DNA of 64,000 nt from CAVORB01 sp963736235. GTDB lineage: Bacteria > Pseudomonadota > Gammaproteobacteria > Chromatiales > Chromatiaceae. The notes below the pieces were generated by a model. That model was not told the DNA's origin. It saw only the letters and a list, made by a program, of their open reading frames with translations, and did not search any database. Below, in pieces: positions 24,704 to 32,492 of this stretch. The stretch lies in contig CAVTOR010000018.1 in the NCBI GenBank assembly GCA_963736235.1, positions 62,001 through 126,000 on the forward strand, in the 5' to 3' direction. The translations under genes and the position numbers were made by a program. How positions within the stretch are numbered: the stretch's first letter is position 1; each line of letters opens with the position of its first letter.

Positions 24704-27098
24704 TCAGCCCCGAGCTCCTCCGGAGTAGGTGATCAGGGCACCGCGCTCGGTATTGCCGCTGCTTCCTGTGACCCGGCTCACGGGTGCCGGGACCTCTTGG
24801 TTGCGCTTGCTGTCCACCGGCGGCATGACGCTCATAGGGCCTGGACGCGTGGGGTTGCGGCGCCTGGCGGACGCTCCCTCGGTGCCGGTGACCCGATCTC
24901 CACGATCCCAGTCGTCGCCGGTGATCTTGGACCCGGCGGACTGGCCCTCCCCGGTGATGCGGGCGCGGGGCGGTCCGGCGGGCTCCTTCCCGGGCTCTTC
25001 CGGTGCCTTGACCGCCAGGTCAGGCTGGGTGGCGCGCTTGGCGCCGAAGCGAAACTGCTCGGTACCCGTGATCTTGCCCACGGCCATATCAAAGGGCCCG
25101 GTGATCTGGCTACCGGTCTCGTATCGGGTGCCGGTGACCGTGCCACGCTGTTTGCGGGCCTGGAATGCCTCCCGCGCCGGGGCCATCACCGTGAAGGATT
25201 GGCCCGGGGCTTCGACGTCGAGCATCTGAGGGAAGTCGGCGTCGCCGGGGGCCGCGCCTTTACCGCCGCAAGACTCGGCGAACTGGTCCTTCCCCACGTA
25301 GGGGGTACCGCTGACGTTCTCGCAGGCGCCCCGGGAGTCACCCGTCGCGACGCCGCCGATGCTGGGCTGGATGCCGGTCATGCGCGGGCCGGGGGTGCCG
25401 GCGAGCTGGCGGATGCGCGCGCTGATTTCCTTCTGGCTGCCCGGGTCGCACCAGTCGGAGGCCTGCTCGAGGCCGGCGTAGGGGGTACCGGTGACCGCCT
25501 TGCAGGTGCCGGGCTCGTCACCAGTGACCCTGGACGAGCGACCCGTGCGGGTGCCCGAGACGATTTGGCGCTTGCCAGTCATCGACTGGCCCACTTTGGC
25601 GGGCTCCGGCTCGGGAGTGACGCCGCAGAAGGACTGGTACTGGGCCAGGTCCGCGTACTCGTCGCCGGTTATGATGCGGCAGGCCCCGGGCTCGTCGCCG
25701 GTGACCTTTGTGGAACGGCCGACCCGGGTGCCAGTGACGGTCTCGCCGGCGAGGGTCACGGACATGCCGACTTTGGGCGGAACCTGGGGAGAACGCTCCT
25801 TGTCGATGCGCCCATTCCGAATGGACTGGGCGTCGGTGTACTGGGTGCCGGTGGGGCGCACGCCGGCGCCGTGCTCGTCGCCGGTGACCTTGGTCGAGCG
25901 GCCCACCTGGGTGCCGGACACGGGCTGGTCGCCGAAGGTGCGTGCCTGACCCACCTTGACGGGGGTCGGGGCCGGCTTGGTGCCGCAGAAGGTGTCGAAG
26001 TGGCCGGCGGCCAGGTACTCGGTGCCGGTGACGGTCTTGCAGGTGCCGGGCTCGTCGCCTGTGACCTTGGGCGAACGGCCGACCTCGTTTCCGGTCACCC
26101 GGTTGCCGTGCGTGGTCGCGGTCACGCGAACCTTATCGCTCGTGGTGGCAGCCGGATCGGCCTGGCAGAATTCCCTGAAGATCTCCGCGCCCATGTATTC
26201 GGTGCCGGTGATGGTGCGGCACGTGGCCTGCTCGTCACCAGTGGTCTTGCCGCTGCGGGAGACCTTGGTACCGGTGATGGTCTGGCCGCGGGTCGTCTCG
26301 CTCACGCCCACCTTCCACGGCTGGTCGCTCGCGCCGCCCTTCCTGCGCTCGGCACGAATCTTACCGGCAGATTGGGTCTTGCGCTCGCCGGAGCTGCCGT
26401 TCTTGCTGCGCGCCTCGCGAACCTTCTGAGCCAGCTCACGGCTGGACAGGCGCGGGTTGGCCTGGCGCGCCAGGCCGGCGGCGGACGTGGGGGTGTCGCT
26501 GGCGGCCTTGCCCCGGGTGGACATGGCCGCGCGGCGCGCCAGCACCAGCAGGCGGCCGGTGGGCTTGTTCGCGCTAACGTTACGCCGGAGCCGGGCGCCG
26601 TTGCCGTTGGGGCGTGCGGGCGGGCTGGCGGACAGGCCCAGCTGGCCCGTGCTCGGGGCCTTGGTCTCGGCGGACTTGTTCCCCTTGCAATTGCCGCCGC
26701 AACCGCAGCCGCAGCCTTCCTTGCGCTCCGCTGACTTGGCCCGGGCCTCGCCGCGGGCAGCACCGTCGCGGACGCGGTCGTTGCTGTTCATGGCGCGGCG
26801 TCCGGACTGGGACAGAGCAGCGCGGCGGGCACGTGAGGCCTGCCGGGCGGTGGAACCCGGGGTCGCGACCACGGAGCCGACTCGGGCGCGAGTCGGCGCG
26901 CGGGGACGCTGACGCAGCGGCGGCAGGGATCAATGCGGGGCTGGCGGCAGGGGTGGCCTGAGCGCGGGTGCGGTCGCCGCCGCGGGTACGCCCCGGCGTG
27001 GAGCTGCTCATGGCCTGCTTGCCCATTGAGGACATGGCCCGGCGGCGTGCCAGGGCTGCTTCACGGCTGCTCGAGGTCGATTTCGCTTTGATGTTCAT
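24704..27098 (-). CDS. csoS2: CsoS2 carboxysome scaffold protein, N-terminal region frameshifted here
   Basis: An intrinsically disordered scaffold that ties Rubisco to the shell. Four N-terminal Rubisco-binding repeats are visible: SREAALARRRAMSSMGKQAM, ARQASRARRAALSQSGRRAM, GRLLVLARRAAMSTRGKAAS and SRELAQKVREARSKNG. They are followed by six middle-region repeats with VTG.E/TGDE and Cys signatures and a C-terminal region ending in ITYSGGARG, the conserved shell-binding peptide. The first repeat lies in another frame, reaching to about 26,920; the rest reads in the frame open from about 26,930. Removing one base there gives a continuous 797-residue protein. The site is far from the known programmed frameshift late in csoS2, so sequence error is more likely. 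Confidence 0.92.
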
Positions 27099-27132
27099 CG
27101 TCTGTTTCAAGGCCTCATGCATCATCCGAAAG

Positions 27133-27152
27133 GCAGACCACGCATGGTCTGC
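27133..27152 (-). promoter_or_regulatory. Stem-loop between cbbS and csoS2
   Basis: GCAGACCA and its exact complement TGGTCTGC flank a four-base loop, 35 bases upstream of the csoS2 start on the minus strand. Two more hairpins lie in the same 225-base gap: CGGGGC/GCCCCG (27198-27217) and AGGGGC/GCCCCT (27284-27298). Such structures could protect the cbbLS mRNA or attenuate read-through, setting Rubisco to shell ratios. Confidence 0.5.
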
Positions 27153-27322
27153 GTCCTCATTCCGGGGACCGCCTCCCGCCCGTCAAGTCGTGCTGCTCGG
27201 GGCGAGAAAGAGCCCCGTCGCTTCCGGCCTGTCTCGGAAGCGGATGGATCCGGGAGACGAACTCTCGGATCGCGCGCCGAGCGAGGGGCGAGGCCCCTTA
27301 CTCAGCGTCGCCCCGGCGCTGC

Positions 27323-27667
27323 TCAGGCGCGGCCCTGGAAGACTACGAAGCAGGAGCCCTGGCTCTGGGTGTAATTGTCGTAGCCGGTCAGGCGGACGTG
27401 ATGGTCCGGGTAGGAACGATGGCAGGCCTCGAGCTCGGCGACCACGTCACCCAGCTCCTGGGTGCCGAAGAAGGGCAGCTTCCACATGGTCCAGTAGTCG
27501 TGACTAGAGTCGCTCGGGTGGGCGTGCTCGATAGCCGGGGTCCAGCCCTGGGCCAGGATGTAGGCGATCTGGGCGTAGATCTCGTCCTGGCTCATGGGCG
27601 GGAGGAAGCTGAAGGTCTCCAGGGTCTGCTTGGTCTGGTAGTCACCCAAGGTGTTCTGAAAAGGCAT
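27323..27667 (-). CDS. cbbS: Rubisco small subunit, form IA
   Basis: 114 residues of the RbcS fold, with the N-terminal FETFSFLPPMSQDEIYAQIAYI, the PSDSSHDYWTMWKLPFFG segment of the beta-A/B loop and a C-terminal GYDNYTQSQGSCFVVF. Eight copies cap the large-subunit octamer. It follows cbbL by 98 bases and precedes csoS2, the standard alpha-carboxysome order. Confidence 0.97.
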   Translation of the reverse strand: MPFQNTLGDYQTKQTLETFSFLPPMSQDEIYAQIAYILAQGWTPAIEHAHPSDSSHDYWTMWKLPFFGTQELGDVVAELEACHRSYPDHHVRLTGYDNYTQSQGSCFVVFQGRA

Positions 27668-27765
27668 GGCGTCTTTCCTGCGTGTTCGGTTGATCTGGCG
27701 TTCGGTTGTCGGTGCCGGACCCGCCCCCCGCGGGACGGGCCGCAGCGTGGCGAGTCGCGTCCGTA

Positions 27766-29184
27766 TTACTTGGAGACGTCGAGCTTGTCGACGGTTTCGA
27801 ACTCGAACTTGATCTCCTTCCAGGTCTCCATGGCGATGGCCAGCTCGGGGCTGTGCTTGGCAGCCTCGGCGAGGATGTCGCGGGCCTCCTTCTCGATCTC
27901 GCGACCCTCGTTGCGGGCCTTGACCGAGGCCTCGAGGGCTACGCGGTTGGCGGCGGCGCCGGCGGCGTTGCCCCAGGGATGACCCTGGGTGCCACCGCCG
28001 AACTGCAGCATGGAGTCGTCGCCGAAGATGGTGACCAAGGCCGGCATGTGCCAGACGTGGATACCGCCGGAGGCGACAGCGAAGACGCCGGGCATCGAGC
28101 CCCAGTCTTGGTCGAAGAAGACGCCGCGGGAGCGGTCTTCCGGCACGAACGACTCGCGCAGCTGATCGACGAAGCCGAGCGTGGACTGACGGTCGCCTTC
28201 GAGCTTGCCGACCACGGTGCCGGTGTGCAGGTGGTCACCGCCGGACAGACGCAGGCACTTGGCCAACACGCGGAAGTGGATGCCGTGCTTGGGATGACGG
28301 TCGATGACGGCGTGCATGGCGCGGTGGATGTGCAGCAACATGCCGTTCTCGCGGCACCAGTTGGCCAGACCAGTGTTGGCGGTGAAGCCACCGGTCAGGA
28401 AGTCGTGCATCATGATCGGTGAGCCGACTTCCTTGGCGAACTCGGCGCGCTTGTACATCTCTTCCGGGGTCGCCGCGGTGACGTTCAGGTAGTGACCCTT
28501 GCGTTCGCCGGTCTCCAGCTGGGCCTTCTGGATGGCCTCGCCGACGAACTCGAATCGGTCGCGCCAGCGCATGAAGGGCTGGGAGTTGACGTTCTCGTCG
28601 TCCTTGGTCATGTCCAGACCGCCGCGCAGGCACTCGTAGACGGCGCGTCCGTAGTTCTTGGCGGACAGGCCCAGCTTCGGCTTGATCGTGGCGCCCAGCA
28701 ACGGTCGGCCGTATTTGTTCAGGCGATCGCGCTCGAGCTGGATGCCGGCCGGCGGGCCGCCGCAAGTCTTGATGTAGGCGATCGGGAAGCGGATGTCTTC
28801 CAGACGCAGGTGGCGCAGGGCCTTGAAGCCGAAGACGTTACCGACCAGCGAGGTCAGCACGTTGACGACCGAGCCTTCCTCGAACAGGTCGATCGGGTAG
28901 GCGATGAAGGCGTAGAAGGACTCGCTGTCGCCGGGAACGTCCTCGATGCGATAGGCACGGCCCTTGTAGTATTCCATGTCGGTCAGCAACTCTGACCACA
29001 CGGTGGACCAGGTGCCGGTGGAGGACTCGGCGGCCACGGCGGCGGCGACTTCCTCGCGGGGAACGCCAGGCTGCCCAGTGCACTTAAAGCAGGCCAGGAG
29101 ATCGGTGTCCAAGGGGACATAGTCCGGCGTCCAATACATGTCCCGGTATTCTTTAACACCGGCGTCGTAGGTCTTCACGCTCAT
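27766..29184 (-). CDS. cbbL: Rubisco large subunit, form IA (carboxysomal)
   Basis: 472 residues. It carboxylates ribulose-1,5-bisphosphate in the Calvin cycle. The active-site lysine to be carbamylated is Lys194 in GGLDMTKDDENVNSQ. The TIKPKLGLS motif, the loop-6 segment VVGKLEGD and the GGGTQGHPWG phosphate-binding loop are intact. The ATG at 29184 follows AGGAGCTGAGC. It is the first gene of the carboxysome operon and is of full length. Confidence 0.98.
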   Translation of the reverse strand: MSVKTYDAGVKEYRDMYWTPDYVPLDTDLLACFKCTGQPGVPREEVAAAVAAESSTGTWSTVWSELLTDMEYYKGRAYRIEDVPGDSESFYAFIAYPIDLFEEGSVVNVLTSLVGNVFGFKALRHLRLEDIRFPIAYIKTCGGPPAGIQLERDRLNKYGRPLLGATIKPKLGLSAKNYGRAVYECLRGGLDMTKDDENVNSQPFMRWRDRFEFVGEAIQKAQLETGERKGHYLNVTAATPEEMYKRAEFAKEVGSPIMMHDFLTGGFTANTGLANWCRENGMLLHIHRAMHAVIDRHPKHGIHFRVLAKCLRLSGGDHLHTGTVVGKLEGDRQSTLGFVDQLRESFVPEDRSRGVFFDQDWGSMPGVFAVASGGIHVWHMPALVTIFGDDSMLQFGGGTQGHPWGNAAGAAANRVALEASVKARNEGREIEKEARDILAEAAKHSPELAIAMETWKEIKFEFETVDKLDVSK

Positions 29185-29246
29185 GCTCAGCTCCTGTGGT
29201 CTGTTCTAGGTCTGCTTCGGCGACCGAAGCCGTTGGAACTCGGGGT

Positions 29247-29274
29247 ATTATCGTGCTGCGGGGACGCTATGCAA
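29247..29274 (-). promoter_or_regulatory. Sigma-70-type promoter of the cbbL-cso operon
   Basis: Reading the minus strand, TTGCAT (29274-29269) and GATAAT (29252-29247) are separated by 16 bases, close to -35 and -10 consensus. The predicted transcription start at about 29240 leaves a 55-base leader before the cbbL ATG. Confidence 0.6.
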
Positions 29275-29276
29275 AA

Positions 29277-29314
29277 ATCGATAATTTCGATTAGAAGCAT
29301 CGATTGTTATCGAT
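29277..29314. promoter_or_regulatory. Two palindromes just upstream of the cbbL -35, candidate CbbR/LysR operators
   Basis: ATCGA-N5-TCGAT (29277-29291) and ATCGAT-TGTT-ATCGAT (29299-29314) lie in tandem immediately upstream of the -35 box, 22-23 bp centre to centre, roughly two helical turns. The placement matches LysR-type activation sites. The LysR gene at 19011-20051 is the obvious candidate binder. Confidence 0.55.
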
Positions 29315-30031
29315 ATGTTGCGCGCTGGCAGACGGGCAGAAACCAGGCGGCAGAATAGCGGCGCCCTTTCATAAAGCGAAATCAGTGTTTCTGATAAGAA
29401 ACATTCAAAAACCTTATGATCATTGCGGATCATACGGTGAAAAAGCGCCACACAGATAGGGATATATCTTTGTTTTCAATAGTATAAAAGAATTTCTGAA
29501 TATGCAGAACTTACGACAATAGCCGCCTGCAACCGTGGTTCAATGGGGAAAAAGTGGCAGATTTTCTATGTTTTCGTATTTTTTTATATAGGTATAAGCT
29601 AATACTCAAAGGCGGGTACCAGGGTTTCGGCCCGCTACCGTTTGGGCGCGGGCGCATGGTCTCGGATAACGCGCGGGCAGCATCCTCACCTCGCGCCTTG
29701 TCCGCACCTCGAGCAACGCGGCCTTTAGCCTCTGTTGAAATCGCTGAACCCAAAGTGCTCGGCATCGCGGACCCGATGGCTCGCCCAACAGTGGAGAAAT
29801 ATTCAAGCCGTCGCCAAGGCTCCTTCCACAACTTGCGGAAGGCATGTAATCTTGTCTCATCGCGAGCAGGGGCGCGATTGCTCGGCTGGGCGCGTCGAAA
29901 GATGACGCGCCGAGCGTCGCCACGATGCCCCTCTCGGCCGCAACCGTAGCCGCGGGGTTGTCCTCCACCGAGAGCCGGCACAGTTTCGATCCGCGGAGGC
30001 ACTCCGTTGCCTCAGCGCAGAAATAGGGTTA
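29315..30031. other. AT-rich regulatory region between cbbL and mcdA
   Basis: About 700 bases with no credible gene; frames open at 29511-30002 and 29554-29949 have no ribosome sites and no recognisable domains. 29380-29620 is markedly AT-rich against the surrounding GC-rich coding sequence. It must contain the divergent mcdA promoter; TATAAA at 29483 and TATAAG near 29597 are possible -10 elements. Confidence 0.5.
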
Positions 30032-30667
30032 GTGACGCCAAAGATGGCAACGATCGCGCTGATCGGAAACAAGGGCGGAGCGGGGAAAAGCACCCTCTCT
30101 GTCAACCTCGCATCGGCGTTGAATCGTCGCGCCAAGACAATCATTCTGGACGCGGATCCGCAACGCTCCGTACTGCAATGGCGCGCGATGGGCGTGGGTC
30201 CCGCTGTTGCGGTCGTCGACGCCGTAGCCGACCTGCCTGGCACCTTAGCCGCTCACGGCGATACATTCGCCCATCTCATCATCGACTGCCCGCCTTCGGT
30301 CGACGCACCGCAAACGCGTACCGCTTTGCGCTTGGTCGACCTGGCCCTCATCCCCGTGCAACCGTCGCCACTGGATATCTGGGCAACGGTCCATATCGAG
30401 CGCGAAGTCGAAGCGGCTCGTGAACATAACACCGGGCTGCGTGCGCTGCTCGTGATCAATCAGCTCGAGCCGCGCACGCGTTTGTCAAAAATGATGCGCC
30501 AGGCACTGGCCGAGTTGTCGATTCCAGCCGCCGATACCGCCGTGCGGCGGCGAATGGCATTTCGCATGAGCGCGCTCGAAGGCCGCAGCGTATTCGATTT
30601 CGGCAGCCGCGGAAGAGACGCCGGCGCCGAGATCCAGCAACTGATCGAAGAGGTGATGGCCATATGA
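30032..30667 (+). CDS. mcdA: McdA, ParA-type carboxysome-positioning ATPase
   Basis: 211 residues of the ParA/MinD ATPase family. The deviant Walker A is IALIGNKGGAGKST, Walker A' is LDADPQ and Walker B is LIIDCPPS. McdA coats the nucleoid and is displaced by carboxysome-bound McdB, spacing carboxysomes along the cell. The start is GTG 30032 or ATG 30044; the latter gives MATIALIGNKGG, closer to family starts. The stop overlaps the mcdB start by four bases. It is divergent from cbbL. Confidence 0.87.
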   Translation: MTPKMATIALIGNKGGAGKSTLSVNLASALNRRAKTIILDADPQRSVLQWRAMGVGPAVAVVDAVADLPGTLAAHGDTFAHLIIDCPPSVDAPQTRTALRLVDLALIPVQPSPLDIWATVHIEREVEAAREHNTGLRALLVINQLEPRTRLSKMMRQALAELSIPAADTAVRRRMAFRMSALEGRSVFDFGSRGRDAGAEIQQLIEEVMAI

Positions 30668-30867
30668 CGGCTTCCGACCCAGCAGGCGAGAAATTAGCGG
30701 CATCGATTCGCAAGGTCAGGGCAAGCGCAACCAGCGAACTGACGCCCGCTCGCGGCGCGGCGCCGTCTGCCGCGCGCCCGGACCCTTCAACGAACACCTC
30801 CCCTGCGCCACGGCGCGCCGGCTCAACCGATCCCTATCACTACGGCCGGCGTATCTGGCCGGACTGA
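30664..30867 (+). CDS. mcdB: McdB, carboxysome-positioning adaptor
   Basis: 67 residues, disordered, rich in Ala, Pro, Ser and Arg, with a short basic N-terminal helix (EKLAASIRKVRA). It ends in DPYHYGRRIWPD; the C-terminal Trp is typical of alpha-McdB proteins. The ATG overlaps the mcdA stop (ATGA), as expected for an McdAB pair. Identification rests on gene pairing, low complexity and the C-terminal motif shared with the ORF at 20331-20564. Confidence 0.78.
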   Translation: MTASDPAGEKLAASIRKVRASATSELTPARGAAPSAARPDPSTNTSPAPRRAGSTDPYHYGRRIWPD

Positions 30868-30898
30868 GACGCAATCGGCATGGCGCCGGCACCCGCGC

Positions 30899-31474
30899 CT
30901 AGATCGCGCGCCCCGCGATGAGGGCCCGGTGCAGCCGACGCGTCTTCTCGGCCATGCGCAAGGTCGAGCGATTGTTGTTGAAGCGTGGCACGTCCGCTAG
31001 CGCGACCCACAGCACCTGGTGTGACTCGTCGTTGCCCGGAATCTCGATGTCGTCGTCCATCTCGACCAGAAAACGGATGTCGTAGTGCGTATGGCGCGGC
31101 CCGCGCGGACTCTCTGGGATGGCATGAACGTCCACGTCGAAGATAGGCTCGGCGACCAACCGGATATGGGAGGCGTCGAGACCGGTCTCTTCCGAGGTCT
31201 CGCGTAACGCGACCCGAAGGATATCGGCGTCGCCATCGGCATGCCCACCCGGCTGGAACCATTGCTCGTGCTTGCGGTGGTGCAACAGCAAACAATGCGT
31301 GCGCGCGGGATTGACAACCCAGGCCGATCCCGTGACGTGCCCAGGCCAAAGATCGCAGTGAAAACAGTCGGTATGGGCCTCGACAAATGCCCGAGTCTGC
31401 TCGACATAGGCGGCCTCGTCCATGAACCGGGTTTGATGCCGCTCGAGCAAATTCAACAGCTCCCATCGATGCAT
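30899..31474 (-). CDS. NUDIX hydrolase beside csoS1D
   Basis: 191 residues with a NUDIX fold. The NUDIX box lies at residues 77-99, ending RETSEETGL, but the first Glu position (residue 83) is Ala, with Asp residues at 82 and 84. NUDIX enzymes cleave nucleoside diphosphates linked to another group, such as dNTPs or nucleotide sugars. It follows csoS1D by 15 bases on the same strand and converges on mcdB. The context suggests a housekeeping or metabolite-repair role for the carboxysome, which is inference. Confidence 0.82.
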   Translation of the reverse strand: MHRWELLNLLERHQTRFMDEAAYVEQTRAFVEAHTDCFHCDLWPGHVTGSAWVVNPARTHCLLLHHRKHEQWFQPGGHADGDADILRVALRETSEETGLDASHIRLVAEPIFDVDVHAIPESPRGPRHTHYDIRFLVEMDDDIEIPGNDESHQVLWVALADVPRFNNNRSTLRMAEKTRRLHRALIAGRAI

Positions 31475-31489
31475 AGGGCCTCCGGCTGA

Positions 31490-32113
31490 TCAGTGCGCGA
31501 CCGGATTATCGATCGCCGCAATCGCGGCCGCCGCGGCCTCGTCGATGTCACCTTCCCTTCCGGCGAGGGTAAGTCTGCCGAAGGCACCGACAGCATGGGC
31601 ATCGACGAGCGTAATGTTCGCAGCCTTCTCGGCCTGATTCGCGGCGTAGATGATGTAGCCGGCCGGCTCGGATTCCAGGATAAACATGCTCTGCCCCGGT
31701 AGCATCATCGAGCCGCGTCGGTTTTGCCGATTGATCAGCACCGTGTGATCAGGCGTCATGCCGCGAATGATCTCCTGCCACGCGATCCGAGGGTGCTGCC
31801 GATCCGTGTGCTGCGAGCGCAGGTAGGACAATAGGATGCGTCCAGCCTCGCGCACGTCGTCCTGATCGCGCTGATGTATCACCATGGTGCCGTACTCGCG
31901 CTCGACGACCTGTTGGCTGAGATGCACGCGCGTCGCCTTGAGCGCGATGTCGGTAAGCCGGTGGACGGCCATGCCGGGTGAAATCTCGATCCACAAACAA
32001 GCGTCACCAGGGACCGGCAGAAAGCCCTGCGAGGCCGTCGCCATGTACTCGGCGAGCTGCGGCTGCAGCGAGTCGATGTAAACGTAGGTCCTTAACTTGA
32101 TCATGTCGGTCAA
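31490..32113 (-). CDS. csoS1D: CsoS1D, tandem-BMC carboxysome shell protein
   Basis: 207 residues with two fused BMC domains, the pseudohexameric trimer that forms stacked, gated large pores for metabolites such as RuBP. It closely follows cyanobacterial CsoS1D, for example LRTYVYIDSLQPQLAEYM, DACLWIEISPGMAVHR, LINRQNRRGSMM and AVGAFGRLTLAG, but lacks the extra N-terminal extension of the marine cyanobacterial form. It lies outside the main cso operon, just beyond mcdAB. It is probably co-transcribed with the NUDIX gene. Confidence 0.92.
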   Translation of the reverse strand: MTDMIKLRTYVYIDSLQPQLAEYMATASQGFLPVPGDACLWIEISPGMAVHRLTDIALKATRVHLSQQVVEREYGTMVIHQRDQDDVREAGRILLSYLRSQHTDRQHPRIAWQEIIRGMTPDHTVLINRQNRRGSMMLPGQSMFILESEPAGYIIYAANQAEKAANITLVDAHAVGAFGRLTLAGREGDIDEAAAAAIAAIDNPVAH

Positions 32114-32492
32114 TCACTGCACCTGCTCTCGTAACGTAACCGGCGGGGATCGAGTCGATCGCGCCTCCCATTGCGTTCCCTCGAGGCGTTTGTCGGTTCG
32201 TTACGGGCGGTCTCAGGCCATACAGGGTGTGGGAATCACGGCAGCCACCTCGCGGCGAGACAGCTCTCCGTGCTCGCTATCGAAGCAGATCTCGTCGAAG
32301 ATTTGCGTGGTCAAACATCAAACCAATACCAAATCACCCACATTGTCGACGGTAACCGGCTTCCCGGAAAAGGTGATAGTTTCTATCGGAAACATCGCCT
32401 AACCTCGATGTGTGGTGGCGGCGCCCTAGATAAGGAGAGGGCGTCAGGTCACCCACACGAAGCGGAGTTGGTTCATCAAGAAGACGGGCCAC
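32114..32492. other. Region upstream of csoS1D
   Basis: About 380 bases with no credible gene. It should carry the csoS1D promoter. A GATAG-TTT-CTATC inverted repeat lies at 32375-32387. Nothing else is clear. Confidence 0.45.

Noticed and set aside
24209..26734. Long open frame of 841 codons on the + strand opposite csoS2/csoSCA
   Set aside because: It is the antisense shadow of the highly repetitive, GC-rich csoS2 gene; no ribosome site, low-complexity translation, no domain.
26900..26945. Programmed ribosomal frameshift as the explanation of the csoS2 break
   Set aside because: The known csoS2 frameshift is near the start of the C-terminal region and truncates the protein; here the break is at the N-terminus and the upstream frame encodes a required repeat. 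Kept only as an alternative.
29511..30002. Overlapping frames between cbbL and mcdA on both strands
   Set aside because: No ribosome sites, no domain content, and partly AT-rich promoter-like DNA.
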